DNA from: an uncultured Flavobacteriaceae bacterium
Lineage (GTDB): Bacteria; Bacteroidota; Bacteroidia; Flavobacteriales; Flavobacteriaceae
DNA length: 64,000 bases
Direction of reading: 5' to 3'
Assembly: GCA_943789455.1 (NCBI GenBank)
Contig: CALSUE010000001.1
Span: forward strand, 623,001-687,000
Under the pieces are notes generated by a model. That model was not told the origin of the DNA and ran no database searches. It saw nothing but the letters and a program-made list of their open reading frames with translations. The translations under genes and the position numbers were made by a program. Below, one piece after another: positions 50,446 to 58,281 of the stretch (positions are counted from its first letter, which is position 1; every line of letters begins with the position of its first letter).

Positions 50446-51636
50446 ATGATTTTAACTGCACGTAAAAGTACATATTTATTTATTCTTTTATTCATTAGTA
50501 CTGTAATCGTTTCCTTTGCGCAAGAATCTAAACCTTCATCTAAAATTTACACTGGCGCAGATCAAACCCAATTATATCTCTCGAAATTAAAAGGAAAAAA
50601 AATTGCAATTGTTGCAAACCAAACATCTGTTATTTATAATAAAAACAACTATACTCATATAATAGATAGCTTGGTTTCTTTAAAAATAGATATTCATAAG
50701 GTGTTTGCTCCTGAACATGGTTTTAGAGGTGATGCAGATGCTGGAGAATCTATTGCAGATGGAATTGATAAGAAAACAGAAATCCCAATTATTTCTCTTT
50801 ATGGTAAAAATAAAAAACCTACAAAGGAACAATTAAAAGATATAGATCTTATGGTTTTTGATATTCAAGATGTTGGTGTTAGATTTTACACCTATATTTC
50901 TTCGCTACACTATGTTATGGAAGCCTGCGCAGAAGAAAAAATTCCTGTATTATTATTAGACAGACCAAATCCAAACGGACATTATATAGATGGTCCAGTT
51001 TTAGAAGCTGCTCATAAAAGTTTCGTTGGAATGCATCCTGTCCCTGTAGTTTATGGTATGACAATTGGAGAATATGGACTCATGATTAATGGTGAGAAAT
51101 GGTTGAAGAATGGCATTCAAACAAACTTGACTGTAATACCATTAAAAAACTATTCACATTCATCAAACTATAATTTACGCATAAAACCTTCACCTAATTT
51201 ACCTAATGATACAGCTATTAATTTATATCCAAGTTTATGTTTTTTTGAGGGTACAAACGTAAGTGCTGGAAGAGGAACTGCTAAGCAATTTCAAATTTAT
51301 GGCTCCCCCTTTTTAAATACAAAAAGTAAATTTACGTTTACTCCCAACCCTAATAAAGGGTCAAAATCTCCAAAACATGCCTATACAATATGTTATGGGG
51401 AAGACTTAACGGAGACTAAAAAATTAGCCAGTCTTGATTTATCTTGGCTCATAAAAGCAAAACAACAAAATCGTACTAAAAATTTCTTTAATTCTTTTTT
51501 TACCAAGTTAGCTGGTACAGAAAAACTTCAAAATCAAATTGAAGAAAAAATTACAGAGAAATTAATCAGAGCTTCTTGGGAAGAAGACATAAAAACATTT
51601 AGGAACATCAGAAAGTCCTATTTACTTTACAAATAA
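50446..51636 (+). CDS. DUF1343 / NamZ-type exo-beta-N-acetylmuramidase family, secreted
   Basis: Signal peptide; TGADQTQLYLSKLKGKKIAIVANQTSVI, VFAPEHGFRGDADAGESI, MVFDIQDVGVRFYTYISSLHYVMEAC, LLDRPNPNGHYIDGPVLE. Confidence 0.9.
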   Translation: MILTARKSTYLFILLFISTVIVSFAQESKPSSKIYTGADQTQLYLSKLKGKKIAIVANQTSVIYNKNNYTHIIDSLVSLKIDIHKVFAPEHGFRGDADAGESIADGIDKKTEIPIISLYGKNKKPTKEQLKDIDLMVFDIQDVGVRFYTYISSLHYVMEACAEEKIPVLLLDRPNPNGHYIDGPVLEAAHKSFVGMHPVPVVYGMTIGEYGLMINGEKWLKNGIQTNLTVIPLKNYSHSSNYNLRIKPSPNLPNDTAINLYPSLCFFEGTNVSAGRGTAKQFQIYGSPFLNTKSKFTFTPNPNKGSKSPKHAYTICYGEDLTETKKLASLDLSWLIKAKQQNRTKNFFNSFFTKLAGTEKLQNQIEEKITEKLIRASWEEDIKTFRNIRKSYLLYK

Positions 51637-51643
51637 TATACTT

Positions 51644-52483
51644 TTACAATTCTTCTGAATTTGTAGGCTTTTTATATTTTTGAAATGGTTGTTTTAATAA
51701 TTCTTTTAGAGAAGAATTTATTTTTTCATCAGGAAAAGTATCGACACCATAAACAATTTTATCTCTATCTAAATATTTATAAGTTCCTAATAAACGATCC
51801 CAAATTGAAAATATATTTCCGTAGTTAGAATCTGTGTAAGGTAATAAGTTATGGTGGTGAACTTTGTGCATGTCTGGTGAAACGATAAAATAACTCAATA
51901 ATTTATCAAGAGATCTTGACATTTTTATATTAGCATGTGTAAACTGAGTAAAAACTAAAGACAATGATTGATAAATCATAACAATAGCAATAGGAGCTCC
52001 TACAATTAATACTCCAAACAACGTAAATGCAAAACGTATAATACTCTCCAAAGGGTGGTGTCTATTTGCAGTAGTGGTGTCTACTTTATGATCTGAGTGA
52101 TGAACTAAATGCACCATCCAAAGAGGTTTAATTTTATGTTCAGTAAAATGTGCTAAATAGGCGCCAAAGAAATCTAAAAATAGTACCCCTAAAAATACAT
52201 AAAGCCACAAAGGAATTTCAATGGGTAACCAATTAATAATACCAAAATTATTTGCTTGAACCCAATCAGCAGTGCCAAGTAGTAAAAATGCTAGAGTAAA
52301 ATTTATGATAATGGTTGTTAACGTAAAAAAGAAATTTGGAATGGCATGTTTCCATTTCGTGTAATTAAAATTAAATAAAGGTAAAGCTCCTTCTAGAAGC
52401 CAAAAAAAAGTAATTCCCCCTACGAGTATAATACTTCTATGTGTGGATGGTATAGTTTCAAAATAATTAAAAATAGTTTCCAA
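51644..52483 (-). CDS. Sterol desaturase / fatty acid hydroxylase family protein
   Basis: Histidine clusters HFTEHKIKPLWMVHLVHHSD, HHPLE, HKVHHHNLLPYTDSNYGNIFSIWDRLLGTY. Confidence 0.92.
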   Translation of the reverse strand: METIFNYFETIPSTHRSIILVGGITFFWLLEGALPLFNFNYTKWKHAIPNFFFTLTTIIINFTLAFLLLGTADWVQANNFGIINWLPIEIPLWLYVFLGVLFLDFFGAYLAHFTEHKIKPLWMVHLVHHSDHKVDTTTANRHHPLESIIRFAFTLFGVLIVGAPIAIVMIYQSLSLVFTQFTHANIKMSRSLDKLLSYFIVSPDMHKVHHHNLLPYTDSNYGNIFSIWDRLLGTYKYLDRDKIVYGVDTFPDEKINSSLKELLKQPFQKYKKPTNSEEL

Positions 52484-52520
52484 AATAAATGTAATTTTCT
52501 CTAAAAATACAGAAAGTTTT

Positions 52521-53084
52521 TTAACTTCTTTTTACTTTTTTATTGTAATGTAAAGGTATTCGTTTTTTTAAGTTTTCAATAATGGAATGAGTGGCTGGGC
52601 ATACTTCAGTATTTGCAAGTGTTAGCTCTGTAATCTGAATAAACTTTTTTCTATTGGTATGTGGGTATTCAGAACAAGCCTTTGGTCTAACATTATAGAT
52701 AAAACAAGAATTGTCAGTAGCATCAAAAAAAGAACAAGGCGCTGTTTTTAATACCATAAAATCATCTTGATCTCTTTCTAAATATTGTTCTATGAAATTG
52801 CGTTCTTTCATATTTAGATGCTTAGATATACGCTGAATGTCTTTTTCTATAAATATAGGACTGGTTGTTTTACAACAATTCCCACAAGTCAAACAATCTG
52901 TTTTTTTAAACTCATTATCGTGCAATTCTTTCATTACAACATCTAAATTCTTAGGTGTTCTCTTCTTCAGCATTTTAAAATACTTTTGAGTCTCAGGAAA
53001 GGTTTCCTTTGATAATTTCGGTAATTGTTCTAAACGTTTTTCCATGCCAATAAAGTTATTTTTTAATCTAACTACAGCAAACAC
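52521..53084 (-). CDS. YkgJ family cysteine cluster protein (probable start MEKRLEQLPKL, ~53045)
   Basis: CLTCGNCCKTTSPIFIEKDIQRI...APCSFFDATDNSCFIYNVRPKACSEYPH. Confidence 0.88.
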   Translation of the reverse strand: MFAVVRLKNNFIGMEKRLEQLPKLSKETFPETQKYFKMLKKRTPKNLDVVMKELHDNEFKKTDCLTCGNCCKTTSPIFIEKDIQRISKHLNMKERNFIEQYLERDQDDFMVLKTAPCSFFDATDNSCFIYNVRPKACSEYPHTNRKKFIQITELTLANTEVCPATHSIIENLKKRIPLHYNKKVKRS

Positions 53085-53129
53085 AAATGTCTACTAGGAT
53101 TAGTATCGTATAGTAATGCTAAAGCAATA

Positions 53130-53137
53130 CAAAAGTA
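53130..53137 (-). promoter_or_regulatory. Candidate -7 element (TACTTTTG on minus) for the YkgJ-family gene
   Basis: TAnnTTTG match in the divergent intergenic region. Confidence 0.45.
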
Positions 53138-53185
53138 CCAATAAAATCTGCGTAAACATCTAACAAAAAAACAAAATAAAATATG

Positions 53186-53193
53186 TAATTTTG
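53186..53193 (+). promoter_or_regulatory. -7 element (TAATTTTG) for argS
   Basis: TAnnTTTG match 22 nt upstream of ATG 53215. Confidence 0.6.
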
Positions 53194-53214
53194 TACTTCA
53201 ATTTATCATACTCA

Positions 53215-54993
53215 ATGAATATTCAAACCCTTTTAGAAGCTAAAGTAAAAGAAGGTTTTTTAGCACTTTTTGAAACCACATTACCTACGGTTGAATTTCA
53301 AGCAACACGTAAAGATTTTGAGGGTGATATTACCATTGTTGTATTTCCTATGCTACGATATAAAAAAGGGAATCCTGCACAAATTGGAGAAAGTTTAGGG
53401 GGGTATTTAGTTGAAAACGTAAAAGAAGTTATTGCATGTAATGTTGTAAAAGGTTTTTTAAACTTAGTTATTGATGATAGCGTATATCTTCAATCTTTTA
53501 ATGCAATATATACACAAGGTAACTTTGGGCTTTCGTCCAAGTCAAAAGATGTAGTAATGGTAGAATACTCTTCTCCAAACACAAATAAACCACTTCATTT
53601 AGGGCATGTTAGAAATAATTTACTAGGATATTCAGTAGCAGAAATTTTAAAAGCTTCAGGACATAAAGTTTACAAAACACAAATCATTAATGATCGTGGT
53701 ATTCATATTTGTAAGTCCATGTTGGCTTGGAAGAAATATGGAAACTCAGAAACCCCTGACTCAACAGGGATGAAAGGTGATAGCTTTGTTGGAAAATATT
53801 ATGTAAAATTTAATGATGCCTACAAGAAAGAAGTTAGTACTCTAATTGCTAATGGAAGCTCTGAAGAAGCGGCAAAAAAACAAGCTCCTATTCTTATGGA
53901 GGCCCAAGAAATGTTATTAAAATGGGAAGCTGGAGAGGTTGAGACTGTAGCGCTATGGAAAATGATGAATAGTTGGGTATATGAAGGGTTTAAAATTACT
54001 TACAAAAATTTAGGAGTAGATTTTGATACATTATATTACGAAAGCAATACTTATTTATTAGGAAAAGATGTTATTGAAGGCGGAATTACCCGAGGTGTAT
54101 TCTTTAAAAAAGAAGACGGATCTGTATGGTGTGATTTGACAGATGAAGGGCTAGATGAAAAACTAGTATTGCGTTCAGACGGAACAGCCGTTTATATGAC
54201 TCAAGATATTGGTACAGCCATTCAGCGTGTAAAAGATCATTCAGACATTAATGGAATGGTATATACCGTTGGAAATGAACAAGACTATCATTTTAAAGTT
54301 TTGTTTTTAATATTAAAAAAATTAGATTTTTCATGGGCAGCACAATTATATCATTTAAGTTATGGTATGGTAGATTTACCATCAGGGAAAATGAAATCTA
54401 GGGAAGGAACTGTAGTTGATGCAGATGAGTTGATGTTAGAGATGACCGATACTGCAAAAAATATTTCTCAGGAATTAGGAAAATTAGATGGTTATTCTGA
54501 GGAAGAAAAATCTGATTTATATCGCATCATTGGTTTAGGTGCATTAAAATATTTCATTTTAAAAGTTGATCCAAAAAAGAGGATTTTATTTGATCCTAAA
54601 GCCTCTGTAGATTTTCAAGGCAACACAGGTCCATTTATACAATATACCTATGCAAGAATACAATCAATATTAAGAAAAGCCAAATTCGATTTTAGTTTAG
54701 AAGTAAAATCAATTAGCACTTCTTTACATAGTAAAGAAAAAGAATTAATCAAACAGTTAGAATTGTATCCAGATATAATTCAACAGGCTGCAAAAAATTA
54801 CTCTCCTGCACTAATTGCCAATTATACCTATGATCTAGTGAAAGAGTTCAATTCTTTTTATCAAAACGTATCTATTTTGGGAGAAACTAACGAATCGAAA
54901 AAAATTATAAGAGTTCAATTGGCTAATAAAGTAGCCTATGTCATAAAATCTGCATTTAGTTTATTAGGAATTCAAGTTCCAAATAGAATGTAA
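53215..54993 (+). CDS. argS: Arginine--tRNA ligase (start set at MNIQTLLEAKV)
   Basis: EYSSPNTNKPLHLGHVRNNLLGYSVAEILKASGHKVYKTQIINDRGIHICKSMLAW. Confidence 0.95.
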   Translation: MNIQTLLEAKVKEGFLALFETTLPTVEFQATRKDFEGDITIVVFPMLRYKKGNPAQIGESLGGYLVENVKEVIACNVVKGFLNLVIDDSVYLQSFNAIYTQGNFGLSSKSKDVVMVEYSSPNTNKPLHLGHVRNNLLGYSVAEILKASGHKVYKTQIINDRGIHICKSMLAWKKYGNSETPDSTGMKGDSFVGKYYVKFNDAYKKEVSTLIANGSSEEAAKKQAPILMEAQEMLLKWEAGEVETVALWKMMNSWVYEGFKITYKNLGVDFDTLYYESNTYLLGKDVIEGGITRGVFFKKEDGSVWCDLTDEGLDEKLVLRSDGTAVYMTQDIGTAIQRVKDHSDINGMVYTVGNEQDYHFKVLFLILKKLDFSWAAQLYHLSYGMVDLPSGKMKSREGTVVDADELMLEMTDTAKNISQELGKLDGYSEEEKSDLYRIIGLGALKYFILKVDPKKRILFDPKASVDFQGNTGPFIQYTYARIQSILRKAKFDFSLEVKSISTSLHSKEKELIKQLELYPDIIQQAAKNYSPALIANYTYDLVKEFNSFYQNVSILGETNESKKIIRVQLANKVAYVIKSAFSLLGIQVPNRM

Positions 54994-54995
54994 AA

Positions 54996-55085
54996 ATGAT
55001 GAAAGCAGAGTTAAAAACACCTAGTAAAAATTACAAAAGTGATGAAGACTTTGCTCAATCAAGAAATAAAAACAAAAGATTATGA
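54996..55085 (+). CDS. Possible 29-aa micro-ORF between argS and lpdA
   Basis: MMKAELKTPSKNYKSDEDFAQSRNKNKRL*; 2 nt after argS stop, stop overlaps lpdA start (ATGA). Confidence 0.35.
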   Translation: MMKAELKTPSKNYKSDEDFAQSRNKNKRL

Positions 55086-56470
55086 AATACGATATTATCA
55101 TTGTTGGTAGTGGTCCTGGAGGATATGTTACCGCCATTAGAGCCTCTCAATTAGGTTTTAAAACAGCTGTAGTAGAAAAAGAAAGTTTGGGTGGTGTTTG
55201 TTTGAATTGGGGTTGTATTCCTACAAAAGCATTATTAAAAAGTGCTCAAGTTTATGAATACCTAAAACATGTAGATCAATACGGCTTAAAAGCCGAGTCT
55301 ATTGATAAAGATTTTGAAGCCGTTATAAAAAGAAGTCGTGGTGTTGCAGAAGGAATGAGCAAAGGAGTTCAATTTCTAATGAAAAAGAATAAAATTGATG
55401 TTATAGAAGGTTTTGGAAAAGTTAAAGCTGGTAAAAAAATCGATGTAACTTCTAAAGATGGAAAACTCACTGAGTATAGCGCAAGTCATATTATTATTGC
55501 AACTGGAGCTCGATCTAGAGAATTACCAAATTTACCACAAGATGGAAAAAAAGTAATTGGTTACAGACAAGCAATGACTTTACCCTCTCAACCAAAATCT
55601 ATGATAGTAGTTGGTTCTGGAGCCATTGGGGTTGAATTTGCTTCATTTTATAATTCTATGGGTACAGAGGTAACAATCGTAGAATTTCAACCAACAATAG
55701 TACCCGTTGAAGATAAAGATATTTCAAAACAATTTGAACGATCCTTGAAAAAGGCTGGAATTAAAATTATGACAAACTCTTCTGTAGAAACTGTAGATAC
55801 GTCTGGTGCTGGTGTTAAAGCTACAGTAAAAACTAAAAAAGGAGAACAAAATTTAGAAGCAGATATTTTATTATCTGCAGTAGGAATTAAAACTAATATT
55901 GAAAATATTGGATTAGAAGATGTTGGAATTATAACAGATAGAGATAAAATTTTAGTCAATGATTGGTATCAGACTAATATACCCGGCTATTACGCAATTG
56001 GAGATGTAACTCCTGGACCTGCTTTAGCTCACGTTGCTTCAGCTGAGGGAATAACTTGTGTTGAAAAAATTGCTGGATTACATAGCGAAGTAATAGACTA
56101 CGGAAACATACCTGGTTGTACGTATGCTAGCCCAGAAATTGCTTCTGTAGGTCTAACAGAAGAACAAGCAAAAGAACAAGGATATGAATTAAAAGTTGGA
56201 AAATTCCCTTTCTCTGCGTCTGGAAAAGCAACCGCTGCTGGAACAACTGATGGTTTTGTCAAGGTGATTTTTGATGCAAAATATGGAGAATGGTTAGGTT
56301 GCCATATGATAGGTGCTGGTGTAACAGACATGATTGCAGAGGCAGTATTGGGAAGAAAACTTGAAACTACTGGACATGAAGTTTTAAAAACAATTCACCC
56401 ACATCCTACAATGAGTGAGGCAGTTATGGAAGCCGTAGCTGATGCTTATGACGAAGTCATTCATTTATAA
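55082..56470 (+). CDS. lpdA: Dihydrolipoyl dehydrogenase
   Basis: IIVGSGPGGYVTAIRASQLG, KESLGGVCLNWGCIPTKALLKSAQ, YAIGDVTPGPALAHVASAEGI, TIHPHPTMSEAVMEA. Confidence 0.96.
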   Translation: MKYDIIIVGSGPGGYVTAIRASQLGFKTAVVEKESLGGVCLNWGCIPTKALLKSAQVYEYLKHVDQYGLKAESIDKDFEAVIKRSRGVAEGMSKGVQFLMKKNKIDVIEGFGKVKAGKKIDVTSKDGKLTEYSASHIIIATGARSRELPNLPQDGKKVIGYRQAMTLPSQPKSMIVVGSGAIGVEFASFYNSMGTEVTIVEFQPTIVPVEDKDISKQFERSLKKAGIKIMTNSSVETVDTSGAGVKATVKTKKGEQNLEADILLSAVGIKTNIENIGLEDVGIITDRDKILVNDWYQTNIPGYYAIGDVTPGPALAHVASAEGITCVEKIAGLHSEVIDYGNIPGCTYASPEIASVGLTEEQAKEQGYELKVGKFPFSASGKATAAGTTDGFVKVIFDAKYGEWLGCHMIGAGVTDMIAEAVLGRKLETTGHEVLKTIHPHPTMSEAVMEAVADAYDEVIHL

Positions 56471-56477
56471 TAAAAAT

Positions 56478-56507
56478 AAAAAACCGAAGAAATATCTTCG
56501 GTTTTTT
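56478..56507 (+). terminator. Intrinsic terminator of lpdA
   Basis: AAAAAACCGAAGA-AATA-TCTTCGGTTTTTT. Confidence 0.88.
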
Positions 56508-56510
56508 ATT

Positions 56511-56527
56511 TTGGCATAGTTATTGAA
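56511..56527 (+). promoter_or_regulatory. Sigma54-like promoter motif TTGGCATAGTTATTGAA directly after the lpdA terminator
   Basis: Same spacing as motifs at 9666 (minus) and 46635. Confidence 0.5.
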
Positions 56528-56537
56528 ATATAATAGA

Positions 56538-56645
56538 TGTTATAAGTTTATGTTATTAATGTTTGTTTAAAACATTTTTGGGATTTATTGTAATGAGAAA
56601 GAATGAATTACCCCCTAAACCAAAGTTGATAGCTTTGGTTTTTGT
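56538..56645 (+). ncRNA. Candidate small RNA (about 110 nt)
   Basis: Motif-predicted start, hairpin AATGTTT-GTTTA-AAACATT (56558-56576), intrinsic terminator at 56617-56645. Confidence 0.35.
56617..56645 (+). terminator. Intrinsic terminator or attenuator
   Basis: AAACCAAAG-TTGATAG-CTTTGGTTTTTGTATTT. Confidence 0.65.
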
Positions 56646-56673
56646 ATTTAAGTTTTTATTTAATTAAATATCC

Positions 56674-56681
56674 TAAATTTG
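56674..56681 (+). promoter_or_regulatory. -7 element (TAAATTTG) for the membrane protein gene at 56713
   Basis: TAnnTTTG match ~32 nt upstream of start. Confidence 0.5.
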
Positions 56682-56712
56682 CTTCATCTTCAACTCCATC
56701 GATATTTATATT

Positions 56713-57321
56713 TTGATGATTCAAATAACAAATTATAAAGGATTTCTTAAAGAGATTCTAAAAGCCATTATTAAACTTTGTATTGCTGGGTTTCTTATCG
56801 GATTCTTAAAATCTAATGATGCTATAATAGCTATTATTTTACTTTTAAAAATTCTTCATGTTATTTATAAAAATATAATCATTGCTCAAACTAAAAACTG
56901 GATATTACTCATTGGAATGATACTAACTGGTTTTGGGGGATTACTTGGTGAAAACTGGGGTGTTCATAATAATTATTGGGAATATCATGAGGTTTCTAGA
57001 GAGCTTCCTCTATGGCTACCTTTTGCCTGGATGCTGGCTTTTTATTTTCTGTATAGCATAGAATCTAGAATGATTGAATTTTTAAAAAACAAAACCATGA
57101 GCAATAAGCTTATTATTGCATTTTGGTTGTCATTGTTTGTTCCTGCTTTTGGTGAAGTAATTACTATAAATTTAGGGGTATGGACTTATTATTGGCCCTA
57201 TCAACTATTTGGTGTTCCTCTCTATGCATTTATTTGCTTGGTTTTTGTTCACATGCTGGTATACGGAATATTATCTTTTGTATGTAAAAAATGGAAAATT
57301 AAGGACAATGTTTTTATATAG
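56713..57321 (+). CDS. Polytopic membrane protein of unknown function, possibly distantly like CruF/carotenoid-biosynthesis membrane proteins
   Basis: About 6 hydrophobic helices; GENWGVHNNYWEY and GEVITINLGVWTYYWPY motifs. Confidence 0.5.
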   Translation: MMIQITNYKGFLKEILKAIIKLCIAGFLIGFLKSNDAIIAIILLLKILHVIYKNIIIAQTKNWILLIGMILTGFGGLLGENWGVHNNYWEYHEVSRELPLWLPFAWMLAFYFLYSIESRMIEFLKNKTMSNKLIIAFWLSLFVPAFGEVITINLGVWTYYWPYQLFGVPLYAFICLVFVHMLVYGILSFVCKKWKIKDNVFI

Positions 57322-57414
57322 ATAAAAAAATCGACAGCTGATCAATTCAAGAGTCATAATAAAACTATAGAAACTGATAGAAGCTAAAAGATTCTCAAAT
57401 AAAAATACTTAAAT

Positions 57415-58281
57415 CTAAAACTGCCAAGCAACAATTCTAGTGATTTTATTGCCTTGATGCATGGGTATTATTTTCATTGTTTTCACCTTTAGTTTCTCTC
57501 CGGATTTTTGCAGACTTTCAATGGTTTCTTTTTTAGATACTAAACTGGTAAACCAAACACTAGTATCTTTATACAAAGAACTTTGGTATAAGTAATTATG
57601 TAAAAAAGCTTTCTCACCTCCTGGATACCACAATTCATTATTATTTCCTGCAAAATTACGAACCGCACTATTTCCTAGATTTCTGGATTTTCTTGCATTA
57701 GCTCCTTTAGCTTCCTGTTCTGATTTGTAAAAAGGTGGATTACAAACTACTGCTGAAAAAGAATCTCCTTTTTCAATAATTCCTTTTAAGATATTAGCCT
57801 CATTAAACTGTTGCCTTAGTAAAATCTTAGCATCAAGGTTGTTGTCAGATATGATATCTTGTGCTGTATCTAAAGAATCTAATTCTATATCTGTTGCAAC
57901 AAAATCCCAGTCATACTCCTTAACTCCTAGTAATGGATAAATACAACTTGCACCAGTTCCAATATCCAGAATAGTAATCTTTTCGGTACAATTAGAATCC
58001 GATAATAAATCTGATATATAATGCATATAGTCAACACGTCCAGGAATTGGTGGACATAAATTTTCATCAGGGAAAATCCATTTTTTGACTCCATAATGAA
58101 CTTCTAATAAAGTACTATTTAATTCTTTTACTGCTTTTGGATCAGAAAAATCTATAGTAAGGGTTCCATGGTTGTTTTTTGTAACAAAAGAAGCTAAGTT
58201 TTTATTGTGTTTGGTTAAAACATCAAAGTTATAACCATTTTTGTGCTTATTTCTAGGATGCAATCCCGGCTTTAAGTTCAT
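57415..58281 (-). CDS. rlmF: 23S rRNA (adenine(1618)-N(6))-methyltransferase
   Basis: GLHPRNKHKNGYNFDVLTKHNKNLASFVTKNNHGTLTIDFSDPKAVKELN, PGRVDYMHYISDLL, VVCNPPFYKSEQEA. Confidence 0.93.
   Translation of the reverse strand: MNLKPGLHPRNKHKNGYNFDVLTKHNKNLASFVTKNNHGTLTIDFSDPKAVKELNSTLLEVHYGVKKWIFPDENLCPPIPGRVDYMHYISDLLSDSNCTEKITILDIGTGASCIYPLLGVKEYDWDFVATDIELDSLDTAQDIISDNNLDAKILLRQQFNEANILKGIIEKGDSFSAVVCNPPFYKSEQEAKGANARKSRNLGNSAVRNFAGNNNELWYPGGEKAFLHNYLYQSSLYKDTSVWFTSLVSKKETIESLQKSGEKLKVKTMKIIPMHQGNKITRIVAWQF

Noticed and set aside
56593-56667. 24-aa ORF MRKNELPPKPKLIALVFVFKFLFN
   Set aside because: Runs through an intrinsic terminator hairpin; more likely a by-product of the RNA element
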